A DNA stretch of 64,000 bases from Butyrivibrio sp. NC2007 (GCF_000421405.1 NZ_ATWY01000005.1:1-64000), one strand, 5' to 3'; shown: positions 53,443-63,415, numbered from the stretch's first letter. Notes: generated by a model from the letters alone, not told the origin. Translations and numbers: made by a program.

Positions 53443-55164
53443 ATGAAGAAAAAGGTATTATCTATGTTTCTTGCATCTGCAATGGCTCTTTCAATAGTTG
53501 CCTGCGGATCAGAGGGCGGTGGGGCAACCACAGAGACACCTGCAGCAACTACAGAAACACCTGCTGCTACAACAGAGACACAGGCAGAGGCACCTGCTGC
53601 TGAGCCTGAGACAGCATCAGAGCTTACAGACGGTAAGTTCGCTGACACAAGAAAGATCACAGTAGAGATCTACGACAGAGGAAATGACGGCGGTTCAGAT
53701 CCTGAGAACAACATGTACACAGAGTACATCAAAAAGGGAATGCTCGAGGAGCACAACGTAGAAGTAACCTTCAAGAAGGTTCCAAGATGGACAGAGGTTG
53801 ATGATATCAACAACCTTCTTGCAGCAGGCGAAGCTCCTGACATCTGCGTAACATACAGCTATCCTACAGTTCTTACATACGCTCAGATGGGCGGTGTTAT
53901 CGATCTTCAGGACCTCATTGAGCAGTACAAGGCTGATACACCAAACCTTTGGAACTGGCTTGGCGACCAGAACATGCTTTGGGACAAAGATCCTAAGACA
54001 GGCGAAGTTTGGGCACTTGAAGGAAGACGTGCTGAGCAGCAGAGAATCGTTACTTTCGTTCGTCAGGACTGGCTCGATGCTCTTAACATGAAGGCTCCTA
54101 CAACAACTCAGGAGTTCGAAGACATGCTCGTTGCATTCAGAGACAATGCTGATACTCTTCTTGGAAAAGACGCTTCCAAGATGGTTCCTTTCTCAACAAG
54201 CTATGATGTAGGTTGGAGAGCATCTAATATCATCACATCTTTCATGGATCCTAAGATCACTGACAAAGAGTACTACATCAACGGATTCGATGACAGAATG
54301 GTTACAGAGCCTCAGACAAAAGAAGCTGTTAAGCTCCTTAACAAGTGGTACAACGATGGCCTTATGTGGAAGGATTTCGCTCTTTACGGAAGCGGAGACA
54401 CAACTGAGGACGATATGATCAAGGCCGGCTATGTAGGCGCATTCCAGCACAACTGGGATTATGTATTCAGAAACGGTGAGGATTCAATCAACTCTAACCT
54501 TATTAGAAACGTAGGTCCTGATGCTAAGTTCGTACCGGTTGACTGCTTCCAGAACTCAGACGGCAAGTATGCTAAGTGGCTTTACTCTTCAGCAGGCGAC
54601 AGAAAGCTCTTCTTCCCTACAACAAACACAGAGCCTCTTGCATCACTTCTTTACCTCGACTTCATTTCAAAGCCTGAGACAATCAAGTACCTTCAGGCAG
54701 GTGAAGAGGGTGTTACACACGAAGTTCTTGAGTCTGGCGCTATCCAGATCATCGCAGCAGAAGGCGATGCAATCCAGAACTCAGGTAAGAACATCGACTA
54801 CACAATCACATGTAACGGAACATACTTCGGTGATCAGAAGCTTGCTGACCTTTCAATCGCTTATGGTTATGCCGGACAGGATCCTGAGCTTGTAAGTGCT
54901 GCTGACAAGATCTCTAAGGCAGACGGACTTGAGCCTAAGAACGTCAACGTTGGTGTTATCGAGGCTGAGGCAGGTGTAGGTGATACACTTTCAGCTAAGA
55001 GAGATCAGGTTTATGATCAGGCTGTAGTTGCTTCTACTGCTGACTTCGATGCAGTTTGGGAAGCCGGTATTGCTGATTACCTTTCAGCAGGTGGACAGGC
55101 TATCATCGACGAGAGAACAGCTAAGTGGGCTGAGTACTTCGGCGATGCAGATATGCTTCCATAA
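53443..55164 (+). CDS. Extracellular solute-binding lipoprotein (second system)
   Basis: About 573 aa. The signal peptide ends in lipobox IVAC (Cys at about residue 21), followed by a low-complexity linker of ETPAATT-type repeats, then a type-2 binding fold (TRKITVEIYDRGNDGGSDPE onward). The start at 53443 has GGAGG upstream; ATG 53395 does not. It would capture xylan-derived oligosaccharides for the two permeases just upstream. Confidence 0.92.
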   Translation: MKKKVLSMFLASAMALSIVACGSEGGGATTETPAATTETPAATTETQAEAPAAEPETASELTDGKFADTRKITVEIYDRGNDGGSDPENNMYTEYIKKGMLEEHNVEVTFKKVPRWTEVDDINNLLAAGEAPDICVTYSYPTVLTYAQMGGVIDLQDLIEQYKADTPNLWNWLGDQNMLWDKDPKTGEVWALEGRRAEQQRIVTFVRQDWLDALNMKAPTTTQEFEDMLVAFRDNADTLLGKDASKMVPFSTSYDVGWRASNIITSFMDPKITDKEYYINGFDDRMVTEPQTKEAVKLLNKWYNDGLMWKDFALYGSGDTTEDDMIKAGYVGAFQHNWDYVFRNGEDSINSNLIRNVGPDAKFVPVDCFQNSDGKYAKWLYSSAGDRKLFFPTTNTEPLASLLYLDFISKPETIKYLQAGEEGVTHEVLESGAIQIIAAEGDAIQNSGKNIDYTITCNGTYFGDQKLADLSIAYGYAGQDPELVSAADKISKADGLEPKNVNVGVIEAEAGVGDTLSAKRDQVYDQAVVASTADFDAVWEAGIADYLSAGGQAIIDERTAKWAEYFGDADMLP

Positions 55165-55179
55165 TATTAAGTTCCTCAG

Positions 55180-55209
55180 GGGCTGCGCTTTACGGCGCGG
55201 CCCTTTTTT
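55180..55209 (+). terminator. Terminator of the GH115-ABC operon
   Basis: GGGCTGCGC pairs with GCGCGGCCC (one wobble) around TTTACG and is followed by six T. Confidence 0.9.
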
Positions 55210-55211
55210 GT

Positions 55212-55246
55212 GGGGAGTCAAAAAGAACCGTCCCCACTGACTCCCC
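55212..55246 (-). repeat. Single GGGGAC-family unit
   Basis: One isolated unit with GTCCCC at 55230, flanked by the inverted ends GGGGAGTCA and TGACTCCCC. It sits just after the terminator and is the only single-copy example in the window. Confidence 0.8.
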
Positions 55247-55359
55247 ATATTTAAGAATAAGATGCCAAAATGTGATAAGAAAAAAACCTCCCGGAAGCAT
55301 AAACTAATATTTGTAAGAATGACCTTTTTTCAACATTACATAAATAAAAGGGGTACGCA

Positions 55360-57483
55360 ATGAACAGAGAAGAAGCTAGAAACAGGGCAAAAGAGCTGGT
55401 TGCCAAGATGACAGTCGAAGAGAAGGCATCTCAGCTTCGTTATGACTCACCTGCAATAGACAGGCTGGGTGTTCCGGCCTACAACTGGTGGAATGAGGCG
55501 CTTCACGGTGTTGCAAGAGCCGGCACAGCCACCATGTTTCCACAGGCAATTGCACTGGCTGCAGCCTTTGATGAGGACCTCATGAAGCAGGTCGGAGAGG
55601 TTATCGCAGAGGAAGGCAGAGCCAAGTACAATGAGCAGGCAAAGCGCGGTGACAGAGACATTTACAAAGGACTTACCTTCTGGTCACCAAACGTTAATAT
55701 CTTCCGTGATCCCAGATGGGGACGCGGACATGAGACCTACGGAGAAGATCCGTTCCTTACAGGAACCCTGGCAGTTCCTTTTATAAAAGGAATTCAGGGC
55801 GATGGAGAGTACATGAAGGCAGCAGCTTGTGCCAAGCACTTTGCTGTTCACTCAGGACCTGAGGGAGAAAGACATTTCTTCGATGCCAAGGCCAGCAAGA
55901 AGGATCTTGAGGAGACTTACCTTCCTGCATTTGAAGCCTGCGTAAAAGAAGGAAATGTCGAGGCAGTAATGGGAGCTTACAACAGAACCAACGGAGAGCC
56001 CTGCTGCGCCAACAAGCCACTTATGGTTGACCTTCTTCGTGGCAAATGGGGATTTAAGGGACACTTCGTATCAGACTGCTGGGCTATCCGCGATTTCCAC
56101 GAGAATCACAAGGTTACAGCAACAGCTGAGGAATCGGTTAAGCTGGCCCTTGAGATGGGATGCGATGTGAACTGCGGATGTACCTACCAGAAGATGATGA
56201 ATGCTTACAGAGCAGGACTTATCACAGAGGAGCAGATTACAGAGTCAGCAGTAAGACTCTTCACAACAAGATTCCTTCTTGGAATGTTTGATAAGACTGA
56301 GTACGACAACATTCCGTTTACAGTGGTTGAGTGCGATGAGCACCAGAAGGTTGCAAGCAGAGCTGCAGCTGAGAGTATAGTTCTTTTAAAGAATGACGGA
56401 CTTCTTCCACTGGATAAGACAAAGCTTAAGACCATCGGTGTAGTAGGACCAAACGCCGATTCAAGAATAGCACTTCAGGGTAACTACCATGGAACATCAT
56501 CAAGATTCGTTACCGTCCTTGAGGGTATTGAGGATAAGGTAGAGGGAAGTGCAAGAGTTCTTTATTCTGAAGGATGCGATCTCTGGAAGCCAAACCTCAG
56601 CAACCTCTCAGATCAGGACTATCCTGACAGACTCTCAGAAGTTCAGACCATCGCTGATTACTCAGATGTAATGGTGGTTGTAGTCGGACTCGATGAGAAC
56701 CTTGAGGGCGAGGAAGGAGATGCAGGTAACCAGTTTGCATCAGGAGACAAGGTAAACCTTGAGCTTCCTATTCCTCAGAGACAGCTCCTTAATTCCGTTC
56801 TTGCATGTGGCAAGCCAACAATAGTCATCAACATGTCCGGAAGCTCCATTAACCTCGGTGTTGCACAGGACAAGGCTGCTGCAGTCATCCAGGCATGGTA
56901 TCCGGGAGCAAAGGGCGGAAGAGACGTTGCGGACATCCTCTTCGGCGACGTATCACCTTCAGGTAAGCTTCCTGTAACCTTCTATAAGTCGGCAGATGAC
57001 CTTCCTGACTTTAAGGATTACTCCATGAAGAACAGGACTTACAGATACTTTGAGGGAACACCTCTTTATCCTTTCGGATACGGACTTACATATGGTAAGT
57101 GCAGCGTAAAGGATGTAGACGTTGAGCTTGTTAAGGACGACAAGGGAGAGTTTGCCGGAGCCAAGGTTACAGCTACTGTTGTAAACGAGGGCAAAAGAGA
57201 TACCGACGAGGTTGTTCAGATCTACATCAAGGACACGGGTTTTGAGCTTGCAATCCCTAATCCAAGCCTTTGCGGATTTAAGAGAGTTCACCTTGCTGCA
57301 GGAGAAGAGAAAAAGGTTGTTGTTGATATAAACAGAAAGGCCTTTACTTCTGTAGATGAAGAGGGAGTCAGAGATCTCTTTTCCAAGAATTTCACCATCT
57401 ACGCAGGCACATCACAGCCCGATAAGAGATCGGAAGAACTCACCGGCGTTAAATGCGCAGCTAAAGATGTACAGCTTTTGTAA
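55360..57483 (+). CDS. GH3 beta-xylosidase/beta-glucosidase
   Basis: 707 aa without signal peptide. The N-terminal barrel has YNWWNEALHGVARAG and RWGRGHETYGEDPFLTG, with the nucleophile in VSDCWAIRDF (Asp239). The alpha/beta sandwich follows (IGVVGPNADSRIALQGNYHG), then the C-terminal fibronectin-III-like domain (~580-690). Sequence style and context point to xylan 1,4-beta-xylosidase, releasing xylose from oligosaccharides in the cytoplasm. AAGGGG precedes the ATG. Confidence 0.93.
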   Translation: MNREEARNRAKELVAKMTVEEKASQLRYDSPAIDRLGVPAYNWWNEALHGVARAGTATMFPQAIALAAAFDEDLMKQVGEVIAEEGRAKYNEQAKRGDRDIYKGLTFWSPNVNIFRDPRWGRGHETYGEDPFLTGTLAVPFIKGIQGDGEYMKAAACAKHFAVHSGPEGERHFFDAKASKKDLEETYLPAFEACVKEGNVEAVMGAYNRTNGEPCCANKPLMVDLLRGKWGFKGHFVSDCWAIRDFHENHKVTATAEESVKLALEMGCDVNCGCTYQKMMNAYRAGLITEEQITESAVRLFTTRFLLGMFDKTEYDNIPFTVVECDEHQKVASRAAAESIVLLKNDGLLPLDKTKLKTIGVVGPNADSRIALQGNYHGTSSRFVTVLEGIEDKVEGSARVLYSEGCDLWKPNLSNLSDQDYPDRLSEVQTIADYSDVMVVVVGLDENLEGEEGDAGNQFASGDKVNLELPIPQRQLLNSVLACGKPTIVINMSGSSINLGVAQDKAAAVIQAWYPGAKGGRDVADILFGDVSPSGKLPVTFYKSADDLPDFKDYSMKNRTYRYFEGTPLYPFGYGLTYGKCSVKDVDVELVKDDKGEFAGAKVTATVVNEGKRDTDEVVQIYIKDTGFELAIPNPSLCGFKRVHLAAGEEKKVVVDINRKAFTSVDEEGVRDLFSKNFTIYAGTSQPDKRSEELTGVKCAAKDVQLL

Positions 57484-57540
57484 ATTTCGAATACAAGCAT
57501 GGTAAAAATGAATAGAAACACGGGCATTTTTTCTGCAAAT

Positions 57541-57569
57541 TTGTAATGTTGTATTTTAAGTTGTATTAT
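57541..57569 (+). promoter_or_regulatory. xylB promoter
   Basis: TTGTAA, 17 bp, TATTAT, about 50 bp before the xylB start. Confidence 0.55.
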
Positions 57570-57620
57570 TATATATTTTTTTTGAACACGTATTTTAATG
57601 CGTGAGACGGGGGTATGAAT

Positions 57621-59159
57621 ATGAAATATCTTATAGGAATTGATGTTGGAACTTCAGCAACCAAGACGGTTCTTTTTGATGAGAACGGCGGCGTTGTTGC
57701 TGAGAGAGCTTACGAGTATCCCATGTACACTCCCCAGAACGGCTGGGCTGAGCAGGATGCTTATGACTGGAAGAAAGCTTCACTTGAGACTGTAGCAGCA
57801 GTTGTTAAGGAAGCTCTTGATTCAGGTAAGGTATCAGATGCTGCAGATATCAAGGGTATCGGTATCTCCGGACAGATGCACGGACTTGTAATGCTGGATG
57901 AAAACGGCGAAGTGATCAGACCTTCAATCATCTGGTGCGACCAGAGAACAGGCGATGAAGTAGAAGAGATGCTTAAGATTATGCCTCGTGAGAAGTGGAT
58001 CGAGATCACAGCCAATCCTCCTCTTACAGGATGGACAGCTGCCAAGATCTTATGGGTTCGCAACAAGGAGCCAGAGAACTACAAGAAGTGCAGACACATT
58101 CTTTTACCTAAAGATTACATCAGATACGTTCTGACCGGTGAGTTCGCTACAGAGGTTTCAGATGCATCAGGAATGCAGCTGATGGATGTATCAAAGCGTG
58201 ACTGGTCACAGGAAGTTTTAGACAAGCTCGGAATCGACAGAGCACTCCTTGGCAAGATGCATGAGTCCTGCGAGGTTACAGGAACTCTTTTACCTGAGAT
58301 CGCAAGTCAGCTCGGACTTACTACAGACACTGTAGTTGTCGGAGGTGCAGGTGATAATGCAGCAGCTGCTGTAGGAACCGGCGTTGTAAGAGAGGGAACA
58401 GCCTTCACAACCATCGGAACTTCAGGCGTTGTATTTGCACATACAGACAAGGTATCCATCGATCCTAAGGGCAGAGTTCACACATGCTGCTGCGCAGTAC
58501 CGGGCGCATGGCACATCATGGGCGTTACCCAGGCAGCAGGTTTCTCACTCAAGTGGTTCAGAGACAACTTCTGCCAGAGCTATATAGAAGAAGCCAAGGA
58601 AAAGGGAGTTGATCCCTATGACCTTATAAATGCGGATATCGAGACCGTTCCCGTTGGTTCAGACAGACTTATCTATCTGCCATACCTCAACGGTGAGAGA
58701 ACACCACACCTTGATGACAAGGCAAGAGGCGTGTTCTTCGGACTTTCAGGTATCCACACAAGAAAGCATCTCTTAAGAGCAGTTATGGAAGGCGTTTCCT
58801 ACTCACTCTGTGACTGCAACGATATCCTCAATGAAATGGGTATCAGTGTAAAAGAGATGATGGCCTGCGGCGGAGGCGGAAAGAGCAAGATCTGGAGACA
58901 GATGCTCTCAGACCTCTACGGATGCAAGGTTGCAACCATCAACCAGGAACAGGGACCTGCTCTTGGCGTAGCAATCCTGGCAGGCGTAGGCAGCGGAGTA
59001 TATGAGGGCGTACAGGAAGCCTGCGACAAGCTTATCACTAAGGCAAAAGAGACTGAGCCTGTAGCAGATAATGCTGCCAAGTATGCAGAGTACCACAAGC
59101 TTTACAAGAAGCTCTATGCAGACCTTAAGGATGATTACAAGGCACTTGCCGAGCTTTGA
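57621..59159 (+). CDS. xylB: Xylulokinase
   Basis: About 512 aa FGGY-family kinase. The ATP-binding start is YLIGIDVGTSATKTVLFD, with WAEQDAYDW and the xylulokinase-typical ISGQMHGLVMLD; the C-terminal ATP site is MMACGGGGKSKIWRQMLSDL. It phosphorylates D-xylulose to xylulose-5-phosphate for the pentose phosphate or phosphoketolase route. ATG 57621 is chosen because GGGGG is seven bases upstream of it and only one base from ATG 57615. It is followed after 70 bp by the isomerase gene. Confidence 0.94.
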   Translation: MKYLIGIDVGTSATKTVLFDENGGVVAERAYEYPMYTPQNGWAEQDAYDWKKASLETVAAVVKEALDSGKVSDAADIKGIGISGQMHGLVMLDENGEVIRPSIIWCDQRTGDEVEEMLKIMPREKWIEITANPPLTGWTAAKILWVRNKEPENYKKCRHILLPKDYIRYVLTGEFATEVSDASGMQLMDVSKRDWSQEVLDKLGIDRALLGKMHESCEVTGTLLPEIASQLGLTTDTVVVGGAGDNAAAAVGTGVVREGTAFTTIGTSGVVFAHTDKVSIDPKGRVHTCCCAVPGAWHIMGVTQAAGFSLKWFRDNFCQSYIEEAKEKGVDPYDLINADIETVPVGSDRLIYLPYLNGERTPHLDDKARGVFFGLSGIHTRKHLLRAVMEGVSYSLCDCNDILNEMGISVKEMMACGGGGKSKIWRQMLSDLYGCKVATINQEQGPALGVAILAGVGSGVYEGVQEACDKLITKAKETEPVADNAAKYAEYHKLYKKLYADLKDDYKALAEL

Positions 59160-59229
59160 TAAATGTATCTAAGAGGCATCTGGCCTCTGAAAATAAAACA
59201 AGATTTCTGAGAGTAGAAAGGGGATTATT

Positions 59230-60708
59230 ATGATTAACATTCCAGATTTAAAAATTGGTATCGTTGCAGTTAGCCGTGACTGTTTCCCGGCATCACTTGC
59301 TGTAAACAGAAGAAAGGCTCTTATCGATGCCTACAAGAAGAACTTTGATGAGAAGGATATCTATGAGTGTCCTGTATGTATCATCGAGAGCGAGATCCAG
59401 GCTATGGAAGCTCTTGAGGATATCAAGAAAGCCGGATGTAACGCACTTTGCGTATATCTTGGAAACTTCGGACCTGAGATTTCAGAGACACTTATCGCTG
59501 AGAAGTTCGACGGACCGGTTATGTTCTGCGCAGCAGCAGAGGAGTCACAGAATGACCTTATCGACGGCAGAGGAGATGCTTACTGCGGAATGCTCAATGC
59601 AAGCTACAACCTCCACCTTCGTGGCGTAAAGGCTTATATTCCTGAGTACCCTGTAGGAACAGCTGAAGAGTGCGCTAAGATGATCAACGAGTTCGTGCCT
59701 ATCGCAAGAGCTATCTATGGCCTTTCAAACCTCAAGGTTATCGCATTCGGACCTCGTCCTATGAACTTCCTTGCATGTAACGCACCTATCCAGCAGATCT
59801 ACAACATCGGTGCAGAAGTAGAAGAGAACTCAGAGCTTGACCTCTTCGAGAGCTTCAACAAGCACGCAGGTGATCCAAGAATCGCTGACATCAAGGCTGA
59901 CATGGAGAAAGACCTCGGCGCAGGCAACAAGAAGCCTGAGATTCTTGAGAAGCTTGCTCAGTACGAGCTTACACTTCTTGACTGGATCGAGGAGCACAGA
60001 GGAAGCAAGAAGTTCGTATGTATCGCCGGAAAGTGCTGGCCTGCATTCCAGACTCAGTTTGGTTTCGTTCCTTGCTACGTTAACTCAAGACTTACAGGAC
60101 GCGGAATTCCTGTATCCTGCGAAGTAGATATCTACGGTGCAATTTCTGAGTTCATCGGAACATGCATCAGTAACGACGCTGTTACACTTCTTGATATCAA
60201 CAACTCTGTACCTGATGATATGTACGAGCAGTCAATCAAGAATCAGACAAACTACAAGCACACAGATACATTCATGGGCTTCCACTGCGGAAATACATGC
60301 ACAAGCAAGCTTTCAAGCTGCGAGATGAAGTTCCAGAGAATCATGGCTCGTAACCTTCCTGAGGAAGTTACACAGGGAACACTTGAGGGTGACATCATTC
60401 CCGGTGATATCACATTCTACAGACTGCAGAGCACATCTGACAACCACCTTCGTGCATATGTTGCACAGGGAGAAGTTCTCAATACTCCTACAAAGTCCTT
60501 CGGTGGTATCGGTGTATTCGCTATTCCTGAGATGGGAAGATTCTACAGACACGTTCTTATCCAGAACAACTTCCCTCATCACGGAGCAGTTGCTTTCGGA
60601 CACTTCGGAAAGGCACTCTTTGAGGTATTCAAGTATGTTGGAGCAGAGACAATCGGCTACAATCAGCCTGCATCTCTTCCTTATCCAACAGAGAATCCTT
60701 TCGCATAA
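59230..60708 (+). CDS. L-fucose/L-arabinose-isomerase-family protein
   Basis: 492 aa. It has the metal-ligand set of FucI-type ketol isomerases: Glu298 in SCEVDIYGA, Asp322 in LLDINNS and His352 in GFHCGN. The N-terminal Rossmann-like domains begin LKIGIVAVSRDCFPASLAVN. These enzymes interconvert aldoses and ketoses with Mn2+. Placed directly after xylulokinase, with no xylA-type isomerase in the window, it may supply D-xylulose or another pentulose; the family's usual substrates are L-fucose, D-arabinose or L-arabinose. GAAAGGGG precedes the ATG. Substrate assignment is open. Confidence 0.8.
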   Translation: MINIPDLKIGIVAVSRDCFPASLAVNRRKALIDAYKKNFDEKDIYECPVCIIESEIQAMEALEDIKKAGCNALCVYLGNFGPEISETLIAEKFDGPVMFCAAAEESQNDLIDGRGDAYCGMLNASYNLHLRGVKAYIPEYPVGTAEECAKMINEFVPIARAIYGLSNLKVIAFGPRPMNFLACNAPIQQIYNIGAEVEENSELDLFESFNKHAGDPRIADIKADMEKDLGAGNKKPEILEKLAQYELTLLDWIEEHRGSKKFVCIAGKCWPAFQTQFGFVPCYVNSRLTGRGIPVSCEVDIYGAISEFIGTCISNDAVTLLDINNSVPDDMYEQSIKNQTNYKHTDTFMGFHCGNTCTSKLSSCEMKFQRIMARNLPEEVTQGTLEGDIIPGDITFYRLQSTSDNHLRAYVAQGEVLNTPTKSFGGIGVFAIPEMGRFYRHVLIQNNFPHHGAVAFGHFGKALFEVFKYVGAETIGYNQPASLPYPTENPFA

Positions 60709-60723
60709 TTTATCGACGACTGA

Positions 60724-60766
60724 AAAAGTCCTCTCCGCTTTCACCGGCGGAGGGGACTTTTACTTT
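60724..60766 (+). terminator. Terminator after the isomerase gene
   Basis: AAAAGTCCTCTCCGC pairs with GCGGAGGGGACTTTT (one wobble) around a short loop, followed by a T-rich tail. Confidence 0.9.
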
Positions 60767-60770
60767 GCAA

Positions 60771-60799
60771 TTGATACTAACGGCAGTATTTGATATAGT
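60771..60799 (+). promoter_or_regulatory. Promoter of the hydroxyacid dehydrogenase gene
   Basis: TTGATA, 17 bp, TATAGT, 50 bp before the ATG at 60850, just past the terminator. Confidence 0.6.
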
Positions 60800-60849
60800 G
60801 AACTCAATTGCGAAAGGCAGTAAGTATTAACATAGAAGGAGCATTACGC

Positions 60850-61809
60850 ATGAAGATAGTGATCGCTGACAAAGACAGTGTCGGAACAGATATGGACTAC
60901 AGCATTTATGATGAGCTGGGAGAGGTTACCTACTACGATGACAAGGTGACTGAGGAAAATGCGGCAGAAAGGCTTAATGGCGCTAACGTCCTTGTGATCA
61001 ACAAGAGTCAGATCACGGATAAGCTCCTGGATGCAGCACCGGACCTTGAACTCATCTGCGAGTTCGCAACCGGGTTTGACAACGCCAACATTCCGGCCTG
61101 TGACAGACACGGAGTAAAGGTTGCAAACGTTGTGAATTACTCGACAGCCTCCGTTGCCCAGCACACCTTCGCTATGCTCTTTTATCTCATGGAGAACCTC
61201 CGCCACTACGATGAATTTGTAAAGAGCGGAGCCTACGCAAATCAGACGCATTTCTGCTGCTTGGATATTCCCTTCGATGAACTCGATGGTAAGACCTACG
61301 GAATCGTCGGCATGGGAAACATCGGAAGAAAGGTTGCTCAGATAGCGACAGCTTACGGCGCTCATGTAATATTCTATGCTTCCTCCGGACACAGTGACTG
61401 CACAGACTATGAACAGGTAAGCTTTGACGAGCTTCTTACAAGGTCAGACGTGATCTCCCTTCACTGTCCTTTATCTGACAGGACAAGAGATCTTTTTGAC
61501 AAAAGAGCTTTCGAGAAAATGAAGAAAACCGCAATCCTCATAAATGTCGCAAGAGGCGCGGTTGTTGTGGAAAAAGACTTATCTGATGCTCTTATAAACG
61601 GAGAAATAGCCGCAGCGGGACTCGATGTTTTAAGCCCCGAACCCATGGCTAAAGACTCCACTCTTTTAAAGATTCAGGACAGCGGAAAACTTATTGTAAC
61701 ACCGCACCTGGCCTGGGCCAGCACACAGGCAAGAACCCGTTGCCTTGACGAAGTTAAGAAAAACATCGTGAGCTGGATGGAAGGAAAACCAAGGAATATT
61801 GTAAATTGA
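60850..61809 (+). CDS. D-isomer-specific 2-hydroxyacid dehydrogenase
   Basis: 319 aa NAD(P)-dependent dehydrogenase. The nucleotide-binding Rossmann motif is GIVGMGNIGRKV. Catalytic regions follow: NVARGAVV (Arg), GLDVLSPEPM (Glu) and TPHLAWAS (His). It probably reduces hydroxypyruvate, glyoxylate or another 2-ketoacid. The start at 60850 has GAAGGAG upstream; ATG 60808 lies close to the promoter with no site. It is a single gene between two terminators, so its link to the xylan locus may be only positional. Confidence 0.9.
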   Translation: MKIVIADKDSVGTDMDYSIYDELGEVTYYDDKVTEENAAERLNGANVLVINKSQITDKLLDAAPDLELICEFATGFDNANIPACDRHGVKVANVVNYSTASVAQHTFAMLFYLMENLRHYDEFVKSGAYANQTHFCCLDIPFDELDGKTYGIVGMGNIGRKVAQIATAYGAHVIFYASSGHSDCTDYEQVSFDELLTRSDVISLHCPLSDRTRDLFDKRAFEKMKKTAILINVARGAVVVEKDLSDALINGEIAAAGLDVLSPEPMAKDSTLLKIQDSGKLIVTPHLAWASTQARTRCLDEVKKNIVSWMEGKPRNIVN

Positions 61810-61821
61810 TCATATATAGAA

Positions 61822-61861
61822 CAGCCTCTTCATAGTTGAGTGAAGAGGCTGCTTTTTTTTT
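61822..61861. terminator. Terminator between convergent dehydrogenase and PPK2 genes
   Basis: CAGCCTCTTCA pairs perfectly with TGAAGAGGCTG and is followed by a run of T. It reaches the stop codon of the minus-strand gene. Confidence 0.92.
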
Positions 61862-63335
61862 ATTCAAGTGCTTTTTTGATCTGCTCAATTACGATCTTCA
61901 GTGCTTTGATCCTTGCGTATTTCTTGTCCACGGATTCAAGTACATGCCAGGGTGCAAAGGTGGTGCTGGTCTTTGCTATCATCTCATCGATTGCCCCCTC
62001 GTAGAGATCCCATTTCTCACGGTTTCTCCAGTCTTCGTCGGTGATCTTCCACTGCTTCTCAGGAGTGTTCTGTCTGTCGTTGAAGCGCTCCAGCTGAGTG
62101 TCTTTGTCGATCTGAACCCAGAACTTGATGATGACTGCGCCCCAGTCGCTGAGCTCTTTTTCAAACTCATTGATCTCGTTGTAGGCTCTCTGCCAGTCGT
62201 TTTCGGAGCAGAATCCCTCAAGCCTTTCAACCATTACACGGCCGTACCAGGTCCTGTCGAAAATAGTGATGTGACCGGTCTTTGGAAGTCTTGTCCAGAA
62301 TCTCCACAGATAGTGACGGGCCTTTTCGTGGGGCTCGGGGCTGGCGATCGGCTCAACCACATAGTCTCTTGGATCTAAGGCCTCTGTGATCCTCTTTATG
62401 TTTCCGCCCTTTCCGGCAGCATCCCAGCCTTCGTAGGCAATAATTACAGGGATCTTCTTTCTGTAAACTTTGTTTCCAAGCTCTTTTAACTCCTTCTGAA
62501 GTCTGTCCAGCTCAGCGTCATAGTTCTCAGCAGATACAGTCTTATCATCAAGAGATATCTCAGAGAGCTTGCAGGATTTTTCAAGAGGGAAGGTGTTCTG
62601 AAGAATCGGAACATTCATCTTCTGGTTCTTCAGCGCGATATCTATGCCCTGATTAAGGAACTGCAAAACCTGGAGCTCAGCCCATTTCTTGTCTGTGGCG
62701 TCGATGATGTACCACGGGGCGCGGGACTGATTGGTGTCGCTAAGGTACTTCTCAAACACCTCAAGGCACCTGTCATAGTGCTTGTTCTGCAGAAGGTCGT
62801 CCTTGTCTACACGCCAGCTGGTGTCTTTGCTACCCTGAAGGTTTTCCAGGCGCTTTTTCTGTTCTTTTTTGGATATATGGAAAAAGAACTTTATGACCAG
62901 ATAACCGTTGTCGCAAAGCTGCCTTTCAATGACGTTTATGGAGTGAACTCTTTTTTGGTAAATCTCTTCGGTGAGCTTTTTATCAAGCACGCCGTCAACC
63001 ACTTCCTCCATCCAGCAGGTATCAAAGAAGCGGAATTTGCCGGCTTCCGGAATTTCTTTTATGTATCTGTAGAGGAAGGGATATCTCTTTTCCTCGGGGC
63101 TTGGCTCCCTGTCCATGGTGGCAACCTTAAAGAATCTCGGGTCGATGTTTCTTATGATCTTCCCGATCAGGGCGCCTTTTCCTGCAGCGTTCCAGCCTTC
63201 AAACAAAACCATCACGGGAAGACCTGCTTCTTTTATCTTCATCTGGAATGCAGACAGGCGAGCACGTTCTTCCTTGAGCTTTGTCTTCAGCTCTTCTTCA
63301 TCCGGTAATTCGGCTTTTATAAAGTCTTTCAGCAT
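61860..63335 (-). CDS. pap: Two-domain PPK2, polyphosphate:AMP phosphotransferase
   Basis: 491 aa made of two PPK2 kinase domains in tandem. Domain 1 (~10-240) has FEGWNAAGKGALIGK, and domain 2 (~270-490) has YEGWDAAGKGGNIKR with IFDRTWYGRVMVER. Such class II PPK2 enzymes use polyphosphate to convert AMP to ADP. In known two-domain members the C-terminal half is the active one, and here the acidic Walker A residue (GWD) is Asn in domain 1, in line with that. It stands alone, convergent with the dehydrogenase and divergent from the lysozyme gene. Confidence 0.93.
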   Translation of the reverse strand: MLKDFIKAELPDEEELKTKLKEERARLSAFQMKIKEAGLPVMVLFEGWNAAGKGALIGKIIRNIDPRFFKVATMDREPSPEEKRYPFLYRYIKEIPEAGKFRFFDTCWMEEVVDGVLDKKLTEEIYQKRVHSINVIERQLCDNGYLVIKFFFHISKKEQKKRLENLQGSKDTSWRVDKDDLLQNKHYDRCLEVFEKYLSDTNQSRAPWYIIDATDKKWAELQVLQFLNQGIDIALKNQKMNVPILQNTFPLEKSCKLSEISLDDKTVSAENYDAELDRLQKELKELGNKVYRKKIPVIIAYEGWDAAGKGGNIKRITEALDPRDYVVEPIASPEPHEKARHYLWRFWTRLPKTGHITIFDRTWYGRVMVERLEGFCSENDWQRAYNEINEFEKELSDWGAVIIKFWVQIDKDTQLERFNDRQNTPEKQWKITDEDWRNREKWDLYEGAIDEMIAKTSTTFAPWHVLESVDKKYARIKALKIVIEQIKKALE

Positions 63336-63415
63336 AGGTCTTCCTCCTTAATTCTATAACGATTTTACAACAATATAATACCACAAAACCGCCCATAAAT
63401 ACGGGACTGTTTTAA

